Assembly (NCBI GenBank): GCA_002270565.1
Contig: NQMI01000025.1
Coordinates: 62,001-126,000 of the forward strand
Length of the DNA stretch: 64,000 nucleotides
Reading direction: 5' to 3'
Source: Stenocarpella maydis
Lineage: Eukaryota > Ascomycota > Sordariomycetes > Diaporthales > Diaporthaceae
Positions within the stretch are counted from its first letter, which is position 1; every line of letters begins with the position of its first letter. This document shows, piece after piece, positions 1-10,636 of the stretch. Under the pieces are notes generated by a model. The model ran no database searches. It was not told the DNA's origin and worked only from the letters and a program-made list of their open reading frames with translations. Both the position numbers and the translations under genes were made by a program.

Positions 1-1246
1 TGAGAGGGGCTCCAGGCATGCCTGCACCACCATGCATCGGCTGCTGGGCCTGGGGGCCAGCATGGGGGTGTGCGCCGACGTGAGGGCCATGATGAGGCTG
101 TTGCATGTGAGCTGCTGGTCCGTAAGCAGCCCCGGCCTGAGCACCAGCATAGTGCACGGGGATGGCCGGGTTTGGCTGGGCAGGGTGCGGCTGGCCACCA
201 TAAGGAGGCATGTATGACTGCGGCATCTGTTGACCACGCGGGTCGTGCCGAGGCTGGTTCCTCCCGTAGTTTTCACTTCGGCCGAAGTTTCCACCTGCAG
301 GTTGAGGCATGTACGGGACGACCTGCATTCCTCCGGGAATGGCGCCAGCTGGACCACCGCTCCGCGTCGCATATGCAGATGCAGCAGGGCCGCCGAAACG
401 CTCGTTGAGCTGCTCAAGCAGTGTGCTGGCCACATAATACGTGGCAATGTGGACAGCATCGGCGACACCCATGACAACCAATGAGCGCTCGGTCGAGAGG
501 GGAAGAACCGAGTCTGAGGCATTCAGGCGAGCACCAGATGCTTCCTGGATCTCCTTGATGCGTGCACCACCCTTCCCGATGATGGATCCAATCAGTATGG
601 ACGGGATGAGCAGCCGGAGTGGGTAGGTCTTGGACTGTGGGTTGGAGGCTTCGGCCAGCGGCTCGTTGTTCAGGGTACGGATAATCAACCCAAATGCCTT
701 GGCCACGGCGTCGACACTGCCGCTCACGGTGAGGATCCGCTCTATCGCCCCTTTCTGGTAGTCGCTGACTGTGCACTTCGCGTTTGACATTTGCCTGATC
801 TTGGAGACATTCTCGCCTCCCTTTCCAATGATGGTAGCCGCCTCGGGGCTCGTGATGACGGCTCTGATGTGGATCCATGCTGTCTCGTCGTGGGCGGAGG
901 CAGCCTGTGCCGAGTTGCCAGCTCCCAGAGAGCTGGTGCTCACGATAGCCTTGGTGTCAGCGGTGGCTTCGGGCGCCGCAGCATCACCCTGGCCATCCTG
1001 AGGCTCGACAGTGTCGCCGTTGGCCTTGGTCTCGCCGTTTGAGTTGACCTCGGCAGCTGGCGTCTCCACGGCGTCTTCGTTGCCGTTCTCGGAAGGGACA
1101 TCGGCCTTGAGATGGACCTCCTCATCGTCACCACGGAGAACCTTGTCTAGTGCCGGGCGCTTCGCATCAGGCTGGTCGGTTCGGGACGGAGACGAGGTCT
1201 CCTCGAGGGGCCGCTTTGCGGACTGAGTTGGGGGTGAGGCCGACAT
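1..1246 (-). CDS. KH-domain RNA-binding protein (PBP2/HEK2/Rnc1-like), 3' end outside window
   Basis: An uninterrupted minus-strand reading frame runs from ATG at 1246 through the window edge, giving about 415 residues without a stop. The first ~110 residues are an acidic, low-complexity tail. Two KH domains follow, each with the GxxG loop: IIGKGGENVSKIR near residue 125 and IIGKGGARIKEIQ near 210. After them comes a Gln/Pro/Gly/His-rich segment (PQQ, GGQPHPAQPN, HHGPHVG types), and the protein continues outside. Known family members with this layout (yeast PBP2 and HEK2, fission yeast Rnc1) carry a third KH domain and bind mRNA to control stability, localisation or telomere functions; the third domain should lie beyond position 1. 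No intron is seen. The start is the first in-frame ATG after an upstream non-coding leader. Family assignment is firm; the exact orthologue is not. Confidence 0.85.
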   Translation of the reverse strand, partial: MSASPPTQSAKRPLEETSSPSRTDQPDAKRPALDKVLRGDDEEVHLKADVPSENGNEDAVETPAAEVNSNGETKANGDTVEPQDGQGDAAAPEATADTKAIVSTSSLGAGNSAQAASAHDETAWIHIRAVITSPEAATIIGKGGENVSKIRQMSNAKCTVSDYQKGAIERILTVSGSVDAVAKAFGLIIRTLNNEPLAEASNPQSKTYPLRLLIPSILIGSIIGKGGARIKEIQEASGARLNASDSVLPLSTERSLVVMGVADAVHIATYYVASTLLEQLNERFGGPAASAYATRSGGPAGAIPGGMQVVPYMPQPAGGNFGRSENYGRNQPRHDPRGQQMPQSYMPPYGGQPHPAQPNPAIPVHYAGAQAGAAYGPAAHMQQPHHGPHVGAHPHAGPQAQQPMHGGAGMPGAPL

Positions 1247-2800
1247 CTTGTCTCGTGAAGCAGAAGCACGTCGGTTTGCTCTTTTGGTAATATCGTATTG
1301 AATTGATTTTCTTTTTTGGGTCCCTATCTACACCTGTGGGGGCGGATTCGCAAGGAAAACGTGCAGGTGTAGTGGCGCGCCGGGAGTGATGCAGATGGAT
1401 CGGACGGGCTGGTAGGCAACTGGGATCGAGGTCTCGGGAATAGAAGTGTACGGCCGGGTGATACTATCGCGGAGGGCGACGACTGGCACTGCAAAAGAGG
1501 GGAAGTGCTGGGAAGACAACCTCCTCTGATGACTGCTTCAGACGGATGATGGGTGCAGCTTTTGGCGGGAGGCAGGGCGAGGCGAGGTGCGGGCCAAGAT
1601 ATTGAGGTTGAGGTTGAGGCTGACTTGAGGCTTGAGGTCGGGTAGATGTAGTCAAGGGAGGCGCGAGGTGAAGAGTTGATGTGTTGAAGCAGGCGCTCAA
1701 AAAGAACTCAGAAGAAGGTGATGAGTGCGGTGAGGCTTGAGAGTGCAAGGCAAGCAGGCAGGCAGGATACCGAGAGAACCAGATCTCAAACCTTTTCGCG
1801 CCGTCGCAAACAGCAGCAAGCACCCGAGGTGGCCGTCTCTGGGAGTAGTTGGCCTGCTCACTACTTCTGTTGGCTGTCTCAGAGCTAGCTAGACGCCGCG
1901 TCGTAGCTGTGACTCGCTGCTTCAGTCTGCACCGCTGTTAGAATGCACGTATGCGTGTGTGTGCGTGTGTGCCTGTCGGCGTGCGTCTGGAGAGTAGAGG
2001 AGGGGGGGGACGACAGCGCGAAACCAGAGTTGCGATGTCAAGAGTAGGGTAATAACAAGTTTCTGTGCGGGAGCCTGAGCTGGGGGAGGAGGGGTGGGCA
2101 AAGCTGGGGGAAGCTGGGTAAGGGAGGTGATTGCTGAAACAGGACGGAGCAGAGGCCGCAGGAACGAACACCTTGGGGCTGCACGTACCGCAATGCCTAC
2201 GGGCAAAAATAGAGGGACGATCTGTGGGCACTGTGTGGCACAAGCTAGGGAAGGGGTGGTTAGTGGCCGACAGTGACTGGCGCAGACGGTGGCGACGAGG
2301 ATCTCGGGTGACTGTCGTGATTGATCGCCAGAGGGGGATGGAGGATGGGTGAGGGGGAGAGATAGTGGGCGAGGTAGAGATTTGGGCGACGGGGCAGGGC
2401 CAGAGTGGACACGGGCAGGGAAAGAGAATGTTTGACGGGGCGCTGAATGGGGTGGGGTCGAGGTGGGAAAAAAAAAAGGCTTTAAACATGCCCCAGGCGA
2501 GTTCGGACGTCGCGCAAAGGCAATGCAGCAGGCCGTGGATGTTGCTTGTGCTTTGCTTCTTTGGTTTGCAAGGGCAGAAGGGGTGGGGGAGCAGATTCAG
2601 AGACTCACAGTGAAAGAAGCTGGTTGGGATGAAACTGGAGAGATGTGCCGTGCCCGTCGGCGCGCTTTGCCCCACCCTGGCCCAGAACAAGATGCACTGG
2701 CAGAGCAGGAGGTCAAATACATATTACGCGGGCCCTAGCCCGTGCACGACTCCCTCTACACTACTGCATAGGACAATGCATGTTACGCCTTGGCCACAGT

Positions 2801-2824
2801 GACTGGCTGACTGGCCGACTGGCT
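2801..2824. repeat. Short tandem repeat, 8-bp unit GACTGGCY x3
   Basis: Three adjacent units GACTGGCT, GACTGGCC and GACTGGCT are visible, followed by a degenerate GGCT continuation. It lies in intergenic DNA and no function is evident. Confidence 0.8.
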
Positions 2825-3472
2825 GGCTCTGATTGGGCAGGCTCAGGCTACTGTGCTCCACCCTGACCACCTGGGCGCATTTCGCATGCCCAACGCCCCT
2901 AGGTAGCTCCCTAGCAGCAGCCCACACCTCGACCACCACATCCGCGTTACGACGGGACAGGACGCTCAAGGATCCGCGCTCCTATCAATAACACCTTGCA
3001 GCTCGGGCTGTCCTGCTTCCATCAGGGATTGTTCCACCGCGCGGAATGAAACAGGGCAGCTGAGCAGGCTCGCAGGAGTGCATGTCGTCAAGGGTTCATT
3101 CCGTCTACACCTCTCGGTCCACGCGTCTCACGTTCAGACCTTCCAGCCTGCCAGCCCTGCGCAGGTGCTGCGTGTGCCTAGTATAGGGACAGAGTCGGCG
3201 GGGGACGCCCAGGATTGGCATACGGCGGCATCTCCTTTCCGTCTTCCGGATCTGCCACAACTGCCGTGTTCGCTGATGACTCGCTCGGCGCATAATTCCC
3301 ACATGCACACTTGAGATCTTGAAACCCATCTTCTAGAACCTTGCTTCAGTAAAGCTACCCCTAGCTGAGCCAACCTGTGCCTTGGCCATATCCGACCGAG
3401 CTCCTCGTCGTCGTTGCTCCTGGTTGCCCCACGGCCGCTTACCAAGACTTGCCCCAAGGGTGCCCTCACCCG

Positions 3473-3478
3473 ACGCGT
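3473..3478. promoter_or_regulatory. ACGCGT (MCB-type) box 35 bp upstream of the CENP-K-like start
   Basis: The palindrome ACGCGT is the core recognised by MBF-type G1/S factors in fungi. A second copy sits at 3121-3126. Position close to the predicted start of a putative kinetochore gene makes a cell-cycle role plausible but unproven; the start site of transcription is unknown, so this copy could lie in the leader. Confidence 0.4.
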
Positions 3479-3512
3479 TTTGGACGCGACGGCGGCGCCC
3501 TGCCTGCCCGAC

Positions 3513-4586
3513 ATGGAAGAATCTGCAGCGGCTCTGACCAGCGAAGACCTGCATCCAGGCTACCTGGAACGGTCCAGGAAGGAATTGCTGAAGAGGATCG
3601 AGCAATTGAAGCGAGTACTTGCCCAGGTCCGTCAGCACTCCGTGTAAACAACAATCACGCGCCTCATGCTGACCATGCCATAGGAAAATGAAAAGTGTGT
3701 TGCCATCTCGCAGACGAGTCATGGTCAACAGAGAACTGGTGGAGCAGTCGCCACAAGCAAGCAGCTGCATGCCGTCGCCGGGGCCTACCGAGATGTTGCT
3801 GCATCAGAACCATTCTTGCCATTCCCTGACTCTGTCGTACCGGCCCTTTTAGCTCTGCGCGCTACAAACTCGACCATCGCTGAATCGAGGAGATTTCTTG
3901 CTTCGCAGAAACTTTCACTGCAGGATGCCCAGGAGAGGCTGGATGCCGAGAAGGTCAACCTGTCGGACCAGGCAGCCCTGACTGATGCGCTTGAGAAGCG
4001 AATCCGGTCCCTACGTGAAGGCATCGAGACCAGGTCGGCCATGAGCCCCAACCAGGTCACCCGGGAGCGCATCTCGGAGCTGAAAAGGGACATCAAGGCG
4101 ACTGATGCTGACACATCCAGGCTGCTGAAGGCTCTAAAAACATTCATCGATGAGCGACTAGCCCCGATGCTGGCGGCTGAGCAGAGTGGCGGCCCTGTGG
4201 CCGGCGACATGATGGACATCGACTCTGATGATCTGGAAGCCGGCTTCAGCGCAAGGGGCAAGCGCAAGAAATCCAAGCCAGACGCTGCCACGGACAAGAG
4301 GCAGCGGAGGATCGACGATATGTTTGAGGGTGGGCGGGATCGAGAAGGCAGGGACGAGGGCGAGAATGAGAAGCGCGCGGCAGCGAGACAAGAGATGCAG
4401 AGACTGACAGAGGAGCTCATGAACCGCCTCATGGGATCTGAGGGCTCGAGCTCGGATGCCTACATCAGTGTTTCTGACGAGTCGGCGGCCGTCCGGCTGC
4501 TTGTTCGATCGAAGGTTGCCGAATTCCACCCAAGAGACTCAAAGCGCCTGCGACTCGTGGACTTTGGCCGCGTAATTGGTGATTAG
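3513..4586 (+). CDS. Coiled-coil protein, probable CENP-K/Sim4-like inner kinetochore subunit
   Basis: Two exons, 3513-3626 and 3684-4586, join in frame across a 57-bp GT-AG intron with a CTGAC branch site, giving 338 residues. The N-terminus has a Leu-rich helix (LKRIEQLKRVLAQ); residues ~95-190 are strongly helical/coiled coil with heptads (LEKRIRSLREGI, ISELKRDIK). A short motif with PDSVVPALLALR precedes the coil. The C-terminal third has a Lys/Arg/Asp-rich stretch with candidate nuclear localisation signals (GKRKKSKP, DKRQRRID) and ends in a compact segment containing RDSKRLRLVDFGR. Length, coil placement and the nuclear signals fit fungal CENP-K/Sim4 (CCAN complex), which links centromeric chromatin to the outer kinetochore. 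This is recognition by pattern, not by a diagnostic motif; another nuclear coiled-coil protein remains possible. Confidence 0.6.
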
Positions 4587-5066
4587 GCTCGTCGGGATGA
4601 TCTGGCCCATCTTGCATCATCACTTGTTTCGCTGCGCTGTCAATCAAACTCGACACTGCCGATCAGTGCTAGTCAGACAGAATGCCGCCGAGCATGACAA
4701 CAGGAGGCGTTTGACAAGCTGGAATAAATACATTACGCAAGCCGCTCAAACACCCCGTGCCAAACTTTCATATGATAATAAGATGTTGATATCAACTACC
4801 TGCGTTTTAGTTACAGACCGGCTCAGCTTGGCTTTGGCCACGTCAAAAACGCCAGTTCTTGGCGTGAAGTGATAGTTGGGCCGGTACTTGACACGAGTCT
4901 TGGCGTTTAAATGCTGGTCCGGCAGCAGAAAACACACGGCGATTATGATGGCTTTTTGTGAGATTGTTTGATAACTGTTGAGACAAATGTCAACTTGGTG
5001 ACTCAAGGTTTGTGTCCACAGAGACGACCCCTCCATGGAAGGGTTTCTCTCAACATGGTTGCAGCA

Positions 5067-5076
5067 TACCTAGGTA
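5067..5076. repeat. Perfect 10-bp palindrome TACCTAGGTA (copy 1 of 4)
   Basis: The same decamer occurs at 10808-10817, 36546-36555 and 50773-50782, always between genes. Function unknown. Confidence 0.7.
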
Positions 5077-5462
5077 GTGGTATCGCCGTTGTCTCAACTA
5101 CCAGATGAAAAGTTCGTCTCATGGCTATACTCCTGAACCCAGGCTCTTGACGAAATTGCCCAGCAGCGTTGTTGGTTAGAAGATGGATTTATGGGACGGT
5201 AACCTCTAGCACGGGTGCATATGTAGTCGGGATGTATTACTTACCCTCCCCCCTTTTTATTTAAAAAAAAAAAAAAACCTTCACAAGTCAGTTCAGCTGG
5301 AGAACCTCCGCCTCCCCCAATAATCAGGAAGCATATGAAATACACTTCTTTGTAGAGTCAAAACCTCCCAAATGACTTATATCGCAGCAGTATCTCCCGC
5401 TTCCTGGCCCCAAGCAGTGGGGCCTCAGTGGCCAATTGGCCAATGAGAACGCGGCTGTAAGG

Positions 5463-5468
5463 ACGCGT
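5463..5468. promoter_or_regulatory. ACGCGT (MCB-type) box upstream of dUTPase
   Basis: The hexamer lies 66 bp before the first ATG of dUTPase, a dNTP-pool enzyme expected to peak in S phase. A near match (ACGCGC) follows at about 5476. MBF sites of this type are known in fungal DNA-synthesis promoters; use here is inferred. Confidence 0.5.
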
Positions 5469-5533
5469 CCAGGGAACGCGCTTTCCATTTATATCCCTGC
5501 TTGCTTGAATAAAAGTCAAGAGAAAGAACGACC

Positions 5534-6412
5534 ATGCTACGAATTATTGCAACAACAACACTCCAGTCCTTCTCTTGCCGTGCACCCTGCGTCTCCAGGA
5601 CTCTCCATAATCGTAACATGAACACAGACAAGAGCAACTCAGTCACGTCTCCACCCCTCTCTCCTCCCGCAAAGCGCGTCAAGACAGACGAATCTGCTTC
5701 AGCCACCGGCACCATGACACATGCGAACGGCAGCACCATCCCCGTCACCACGATGGACCAGGCCCCTCCTCTTCTGATCAAGAAGCTCTCTGACAAGGCA
5801 CGGCTGCCCACCCGCGGCAGCGCCTTCGCAGCCGGATACGACATCTACGCGGCCAAGGCCACCGTCATCCCCGCGCGCGGCAAGGCCCTGGTCGACACCG
5901 ACATCAGCATGGCAGTGCCCGCTGGGACTTGTAAGTCTTGCATCCCAACCACTGCAAGAAGCCGATCTAACATTTCTCAACAAACAGACGGTCGCATCGC
6001 CCCCCGTTCAGGGCTGGCCGCAAAGTGAGTACCTCCCTGGCCCACCTCCCACCTCCTACCTCGAGAGGCCGTGCCAGCTGACCAATGGGCGCTCAGGAAC
6101 TTCATCGACACCGGCGCCGGCGTCATAGACGCAGACTACCGCGGGCAGGTCAGGGTCCTGCTCTTCAACCACTCCGACGCCGACTTCGCCGTCGCAGAGG
6201 GCGACCGCGTCGCGCAGCTCGTCCTGGAGCGCATCTACACCCCGGAGGTGCTCGAGGTTGCCGAGCTCGAGGAGAGCGTGCGGGGTGCCGGCGGGTTCGG
6301 GTCCACGGGCGGGTTCGGCGCCACCGCGGAGGCCGCGGCCTCTAACGGCGCGATCGACGGCGCCTCCGACGCGCCTGCTGGTGCCCCCGCTGCCGAAAGA
6401 CCATCGTCCTAG
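5534..6412 (+). CDS. dut1: dUTP diphosphatase (dUTPase), possible dual mitochondrial/nuclear starts
   Basis: Exons 5534-5930, 5988-6024 and 6097-6412 join in frame to 249 residues. The trimeric dUTPase motifs appear in order: AAGYDIYAA (motif 1), [10 protein letters not shown] (motif 2), [11 protein letters not shown] (motif 3), [13 protein letters not shown] (motif 4) and the C-terminal arm [10 protein letters not shown] (motif 5). The enzyme hydrolyses dUTP to dUMP and pyrophosphate, keeping uracil out of DNA and feeding dTMP synthesis. The first ATG yields a basic, hydroxylated N-terminus resembling a mitochondrial presequence; a second in-frame ATG at 5618 would give a shorter, probably nuclear form. 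An Ala/Pro tail of about 35 residues follows motif 5. Both introns are short and split the region just around motif 2. The ACGCGT box upstream suggests S-phase control. Confidence 0.95.
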
Positions 6413-6918
6413 GGGGCTTGGTTGCGGGTCAAGAAGAGGGCCGTCGACGCTGCTGTTGCCGCGCAACCGGGCGTGGGCAGGGCAAGGTTGAAAAAGGACG
6501 TGCCTTGGCCTTGGAGTGACAGGTACATTGGATTCTCTGAGGCTTGCTGGATGGGAAATGCCATCTGAGGGAGATCCACGGCTCCCCAGCTCCCATGGCT
6601 GCAACAGAGTCATGTGGGAGAACAATGGTGTGAAACAGCTTGGTTAAGACCCTGTAGGATATTGGCACCGGGGAGGCATCGTCAACGCGAGGAGACCGTA
6701 TGTTTTTATTACGGACCGGTCATCAGGCCGGCATGGTCAACGTAGATGTGCGACAGGCGGATTCTACGCCGCCCGCAATGGGTAGGCAGAATAATGAAGA
6801 ATGATGAAAGATCGATATTACTCTGTCTAGTCTGGTTCTGCTTTTGCAACAGATGATGCGTCTACCTCTAGTCTGAACACCGCATATTTTAGCAACACAT
6901 GCGCCTCTTTTACCTCGT
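6413..6918. other. Convergent 3' intergenic region (dUTPase / pyridoxal kinase)
   Basis: The two genes run toward each other. The space holds presumed 3' untranslated DNA; no gene or repeat is seen. Confidence 0.6.
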
Positions 6919-8550
6919 CTATATCTTCTGCGCCTTGAACTCGACCGACGGCTGCCTCAGGGACCCAAGATGCCTGACCAACCTCAGCTCGGCCGCCTTG
7001 GACCGCACCAGGTGCATCCTCTTCTCGTCGGCCCCGCCGATTTCCGCCTCGGCCCTCTTCACCTCCGCCTTCATGCTCTCGCACGTGGCGGCGAGCACCT
7101 CGTGCATGCTGGCCAGGACGCGCTCCGCCGCCCTCGCGAGCGGCAGGTCCAGCGCGTCGACGCCGTCCGGGCTCAGCCACGACGCCGTCTGGCCCAGTGC
7201 CGTGCCCCCGGCCCCGACCCCGTCGGCCACGGCCTGCCGCATCCGCACGACCATCAGCGCCGCGAACATGTCGCCCGTCCCCGAGAAGTAGGCGTCGATG
7301 GCCGGGAACCGGATCTTGAAGGCGCGCGGCTTGCGCGTAGAGGACGTCATTGTCGAGCCTACCACCGAGAGCGTCCTGTTTGCGCCGCCGCCGCCGCCGC
7401 CGCCGTTGTCGTTGCTGTCGAGCGACACAGAGGTGATGACTATGTGCGGGACGCCGTACTTTTCGTGGATCACCTCGACCGCGTGTGTCAGGGAGGTCAT
7501 GTCTGTTATCCTTACGTCGGAGAGGAGCCTGTGTGTTTTCCCCCATGTGGCGGGGTCGTGCGGTTAGCACATGTTCCGCTCTTGCGCGCGCCCCCCCCCC
7601 CTGGCGCGCAACACCGCACATGGTGACAGTAGAGCCGCGCACCAGGGTAAGGAGGGGGGTGGGGTTGGGGGGGGGGGAGCTTCGCGCCTACTCAGCCTCG
7701 AACTGGTTCGGCAATATCAGGTCCGCGTTCGGCAGCAGCGACTTGTAGGCGGGCACGACGTCGTCGGCGACGTACAGCCTGCCGTTGTCGCCCATCACGG
7801 GGTCCAGCACCCAGAAGAAGCCGCCGGGCCTGCCGCGCGCCCTGGACCTGTCCCTGAGCTCGGCCGCGATCCGCCCCACGGCCGCGACGGCCTCGGCGCC
7901 GGGGATGTAGCCCGAGAGCATCATATCGAAGTCGTCGAGGTACGACTGCTTCAGGCCTTCGTACAGGTCCGTGATCTCCTGCGCCGACACCTTGGTCCCT
8001 TTTACCTGCCTGTAGCCCGTGTGGTTGCCTGTGCCCGCGGCGGCGGGGGAGTGTCAGCGGCCGGTTCATGGCTGCGGACCTGGGGTGGTCCTCTATGGGT
8101 GTGGGTGTGGGTGTGTGTTTTCCTTTTGTGCGGGAACTTGGGATCGAGGGAATTGGTGGTTGTGGTGATGGGGACTGACTGAATTGTACCGTGTTCAGCG
8201 CTGCGACGTCACAGCCGAGCGACTGCATCGCGAAGACGGCGATCTTGTTGCCAACATATCTGGAGGGTCGAGGCCGCGCCGTTGGTCAGCCGGGAGGAAC
8301 AATTGATGGGTCGGCCGGGCCCTCCTCGGGCGATGAGATGCGCGGAACTTACCCAGAGACAACCTTGGCATCATGTCAGCACACCTGTCTGTAATTTTTT
8401 TTCTCTTTCTCTCTGCGTGTATGTACGTGTGGGTGGGCAGGTGTTGGGAGTTTAGACGGGTTGTGCTCGTGGGAGGCAGAGGGCGAGTCTCCGTACATGA
8501 CTGGCAACAGCGAGGACACGAGTCTCCGGGACTGGCAAATCGGCCGCCAT
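6919..8550 (-). CDS. Pyridoxal kinase, five exons including an 11-nt microexon
   Basis: Exons on the minus strand are 8497-8550, 8353-8363, 8180-8259, 7692-8028 and 6919-7528, totalling 1092 nt and 363 residues. The kinase phosphorylates pyridoxal, pyridoxine and pyridoxamine at the 5' position with ATP (vitamin B6 salvage; yeast BUD16 family). Motifs seen: VLAVASHVVSGYVGNK at the N-terminus, NTVQFSNHTGY, the WVLDPVMGDNGRLY core, LILPNQFEAE and the anion-hole/catalytic segment YFSGTGDMFAAL. Exon 2 is only 11 nt and encodes VVS plus part of Gly; without it the conserved SHVVSGYVGN motif cannot be made. Its acceptor is AAG rather than the usual YAG. A GCC repeat gives seven consecutive Gly around residue 185, in a position that is usually a variable loop. 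The ATG at 8550 starts MAADLPVPETR, a normal short N-terminus. Confidence 0.93.
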
Positions 8551-9320
8551 GCTCTGTGCGAGTTGGCTAATGCTGCCCATCGAAAATCAAAGGGTGGTAG
8601 GGTGGCGGCAGGTTGGGACTCGAAACGCAGGTAGAGTGATGCGCATATACCGAGGTCGGTGAGGGGAATCGCGCGGCAGGGCAGGCGTTTCGTGGTGCTC
8701 CGGGGCAGTTTTATGAACAATGGAATTGGTAAGTCACTGAACACTTCCAGTCATCTGTAAGATCAAGTTATACGTGCGATATCGCGCCCAGGTCTGGTGT
8801 CACCAGCATCATGCTAGAAATTTTGAATGACACACACAGCACAGGCATGCAGGCATGTCGTCCATTCAAAATAGTGCCCCGCAGGGCTGACCAGGGCAAT
8901 TCTGGGCGACAGCGCCAGGGGATCGATTGCTGGCGGAACCCCACGTTGCTACGATCATCGGTACAGCCGTGCTCCAAAACTGAGTGCCTTTACACAATGC
9001 TTGTAATCTGGCGTGTTTCATTACCGTCGAATATCGTATCGAACATGATGCTACTGCGCTCCCTTCCCATCTCTATGGTGATAAACAGCGCATTATCCTG
9101 CAACGCCCAGGGCACAGGCTGGCCTCCACCAATTTTCACAATTCCGCCCGTAACAGGAGCCGAGTCAACGTTCCTCCGCGCTTGGAGGGGCTGGACCGGC
9201 ATTTATGAGATCGGTGGCGCTCTCCGAGATTAGTCACACAAAACTTGTCTGCAAAGATTCAGGCGTTGCTGCCTCACGGTACCTCTTCTCGCTTGTGCAT
9301 CTAAGCGACCTCTCAACCAA
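8551..9320. other. Intergenic region between pyridoxal kinase and PCNA
   Basis: Mostly featureless. A 70-codon ATG-initiated frame on the minus strand (8990-9202) has coding-like composition (contains NALFITIEMGRERSS) but no family I recognise; it lies in the same direction as PCNA, just beyond its stop, so it could be 3' UTR, a small gene or a relic. Confidence 0.4.
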
Positions 9321-10319
9321 TTACTCGTCGTCGCCGATCTGTTCAGCCGGGAAAGTGATTAGCACAGCGCTCAGGCAGTAGGATGAAGCAACAAAGATTG
9401 TGTCTTACCTTGGGGGCCAGGTAGAAGCGCAGGAAGCTGTTGCCCTCTACACCGTACTCGACCAGGAGGGGCACCTCGTTGGAGAGACAGATCTTGACCG
9501 ATTCCGACAGGGCCGAGGCCTTGCAGAAGTTGACCAGGTACTTGAGAGAGAAGGTCAGGGACACGGGCTCGCTCAGCTCAATCACGATGTTCTCCTTAGG
9601 CTTTTCGACATTTTGATGGCTTCGCAGAGTCACGGAGCCGTTGCCAATATCACCAGTGCAGGCAAACTTGATACCGTCCTTGGTCGCCTCGATCGTGACT
9701 GTCGCAATCAACACGTGTTAGCCAGGCTGTGACGCACGACTAGTAGATTATGTCTCTTGCTATCCTTGGGCTCTTACCAGACTCAGACATGGCCAGCAGA
9801 TCTGTGCAGATTCTCCGGAACTCGCCCGAGGGCATAGTGATGGTGGCGGCGTACTCGGTTTCGGGGATGCCCAGGTGCTCCTGGTCAATGTCCATGAGCT
9901 TAAGGTCGTACTCGGTCAGGCGGTCCGTCGCGGTGTTCTCAAAGACCAGGTTCAGGCTGTCGGGCGCGTCCTCGGACTTGAGCGTCATCATGTCGTCGTT
10001 CTGGGCCGCGCGGAGCACCTTGGTCAGGGAGGTCAGGTTGACGCCCAGCGCGATGTTGCGGTCGCACCGGTAGGGCGCAAAGCTGTCGGCCTTGAGCATC
10101 ATGGATACGAGCGCGACGTGCGAGTTGTCCATGGCCTGCAGCGCGATTCCCGAGTCATTGCAGTCGAAGTTGCAATCCTGGACCAGGTCCTTGATGGCGT
10201 CGACAACCTGTCGGAGGGGTGAAGTGTCAGATAAGTCCGAGCATGGAAAGAAGAGATCAAGGGGGGATTCGCCGTACCTTCTTCAGGATGGCCGCCTGCT
10301 GCAGTCGTGCCTCAAGCAT
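9321..10319 (-). CDS. PCNA: Proliferating cell nuclear antigen (sliding clamp)
   Basis: Exons 10278-10319, 9778-10207, 9409-9698 and 9321-9338 give 259 residues, the usual PCNA length. The protein starts [14 protein letters not shown], carries the N-terminal domain segment [16 protein letters not shown] with the DNA-facing Lys/Arg helices, the [12 protein letters not shown] interdomain connector region, and ends FYLAPKIGDDE. PCNA forms a homotrimeric ring that tethers DNA polymerase delta and many repair factors through PIP boxes. The last exon is only 18 nt and codes for IGDDE plus stop; all joins keep phase. ACGCGT lies 312 bp upstream of the ATG, fitting S-phase transcription. Confidence 0.97.
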
Positions 10320-10630
10320 GGCTGCGCTGTAGTTAGCATATGCTCACGTCGGAGTGGGGAGAGAGGCACTCGACAGTTGCCGCCTAGTCGAACTTACTGA
10401 ATGTCTGGTAGAGAGAGGAGTTGCTGAATTAGTTACAGTAGAGAAGGACGGAGAGATGTGGTTGTCTGGGACGAGGCTCTGGGGTTATCGAGTGGTAGTT
10501 GGGTTTTTGCGCAAGCAAGAAAGTCGTTGGGGAATTTGAGTAGGCACCGAGAGAGAAGGAGGCAGGCAAATCAAAGCCGCAGCCCACGGTTTTTGAATGA
10601 CGCGCCTCCAAGCGCGAGTTCACTGCATTT

Positions 10631-10636
10631 ACGCGT
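10631..10636. promoter_or_regulatory. ACGCGT (MCB-type) box upstream of PCNA
   Basis: Perfect hexamer 312 bp before the PCNA start, with the near match ACGCGC about 30 bp nearer to the gene. PCNA is a known MBF target class in fungi; binding here is inferred. Confidence 0.5.

Larger units (their letters stand above)
1247..3512. other. Long divergent intergenic region between the KH gene and the CENP-K-like gene
   Basis: About 2.3 kb separate two divergently transcribed genes. It holds a GT-rich microsatellite near 1950-1978, a run of ten A at 2468-2477, and pyrimidine-rich stretches on the minus strand that fit a long leader or promoter for the KH gene. Two minus-strand open frames (1464-1823 and 1938-2690, the latter 250 codons) have Ser/Pro/His-rich composition with no domain I recognise and are best read as chance frames in CT-rich DNA. 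ACGCGT occurs at 3121-3126 and 3473-3478 near the plus-strand gene. Confidence 0.6.
4587..5533. other. Intergenic region upstream of dUTPase
   Basis: No gene is seen. The stretch is more AT-rich than its neighbours and contains a run of 15 A at 5263-5277, the palindrome TACCTAGGTA at 5067-5076, an ACGCGT box at 5463-5468 and a TATA-like TTTATAT about 45 bp before the dUTPase ATG. The minus-strand frame 5425-5844 overlaps the dUTPase exon and is a shadow. Confidence 0.6.

Noticed and set aside
1464..1823. 119-codon minus-strand frame upstream of the KH gene
   Set aside because: Low-complexity, derived from GA/CT-rich repeats; no start context or homology visible.
1938..2690. 250-codon minus-strand open frame
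   Set aside because: Ser/Pro/His/Leu-rich, CT-repeat derived composition with no recognisable domain; lies in leader/promoter DNA.
7377..7398. GCC repeat in pyridoxal kinase as a frameshift artefact
   Set aside because: The repeat is in frame and encodes poly-Gly in a loop; upstream and downstream motifs stay in one frame.
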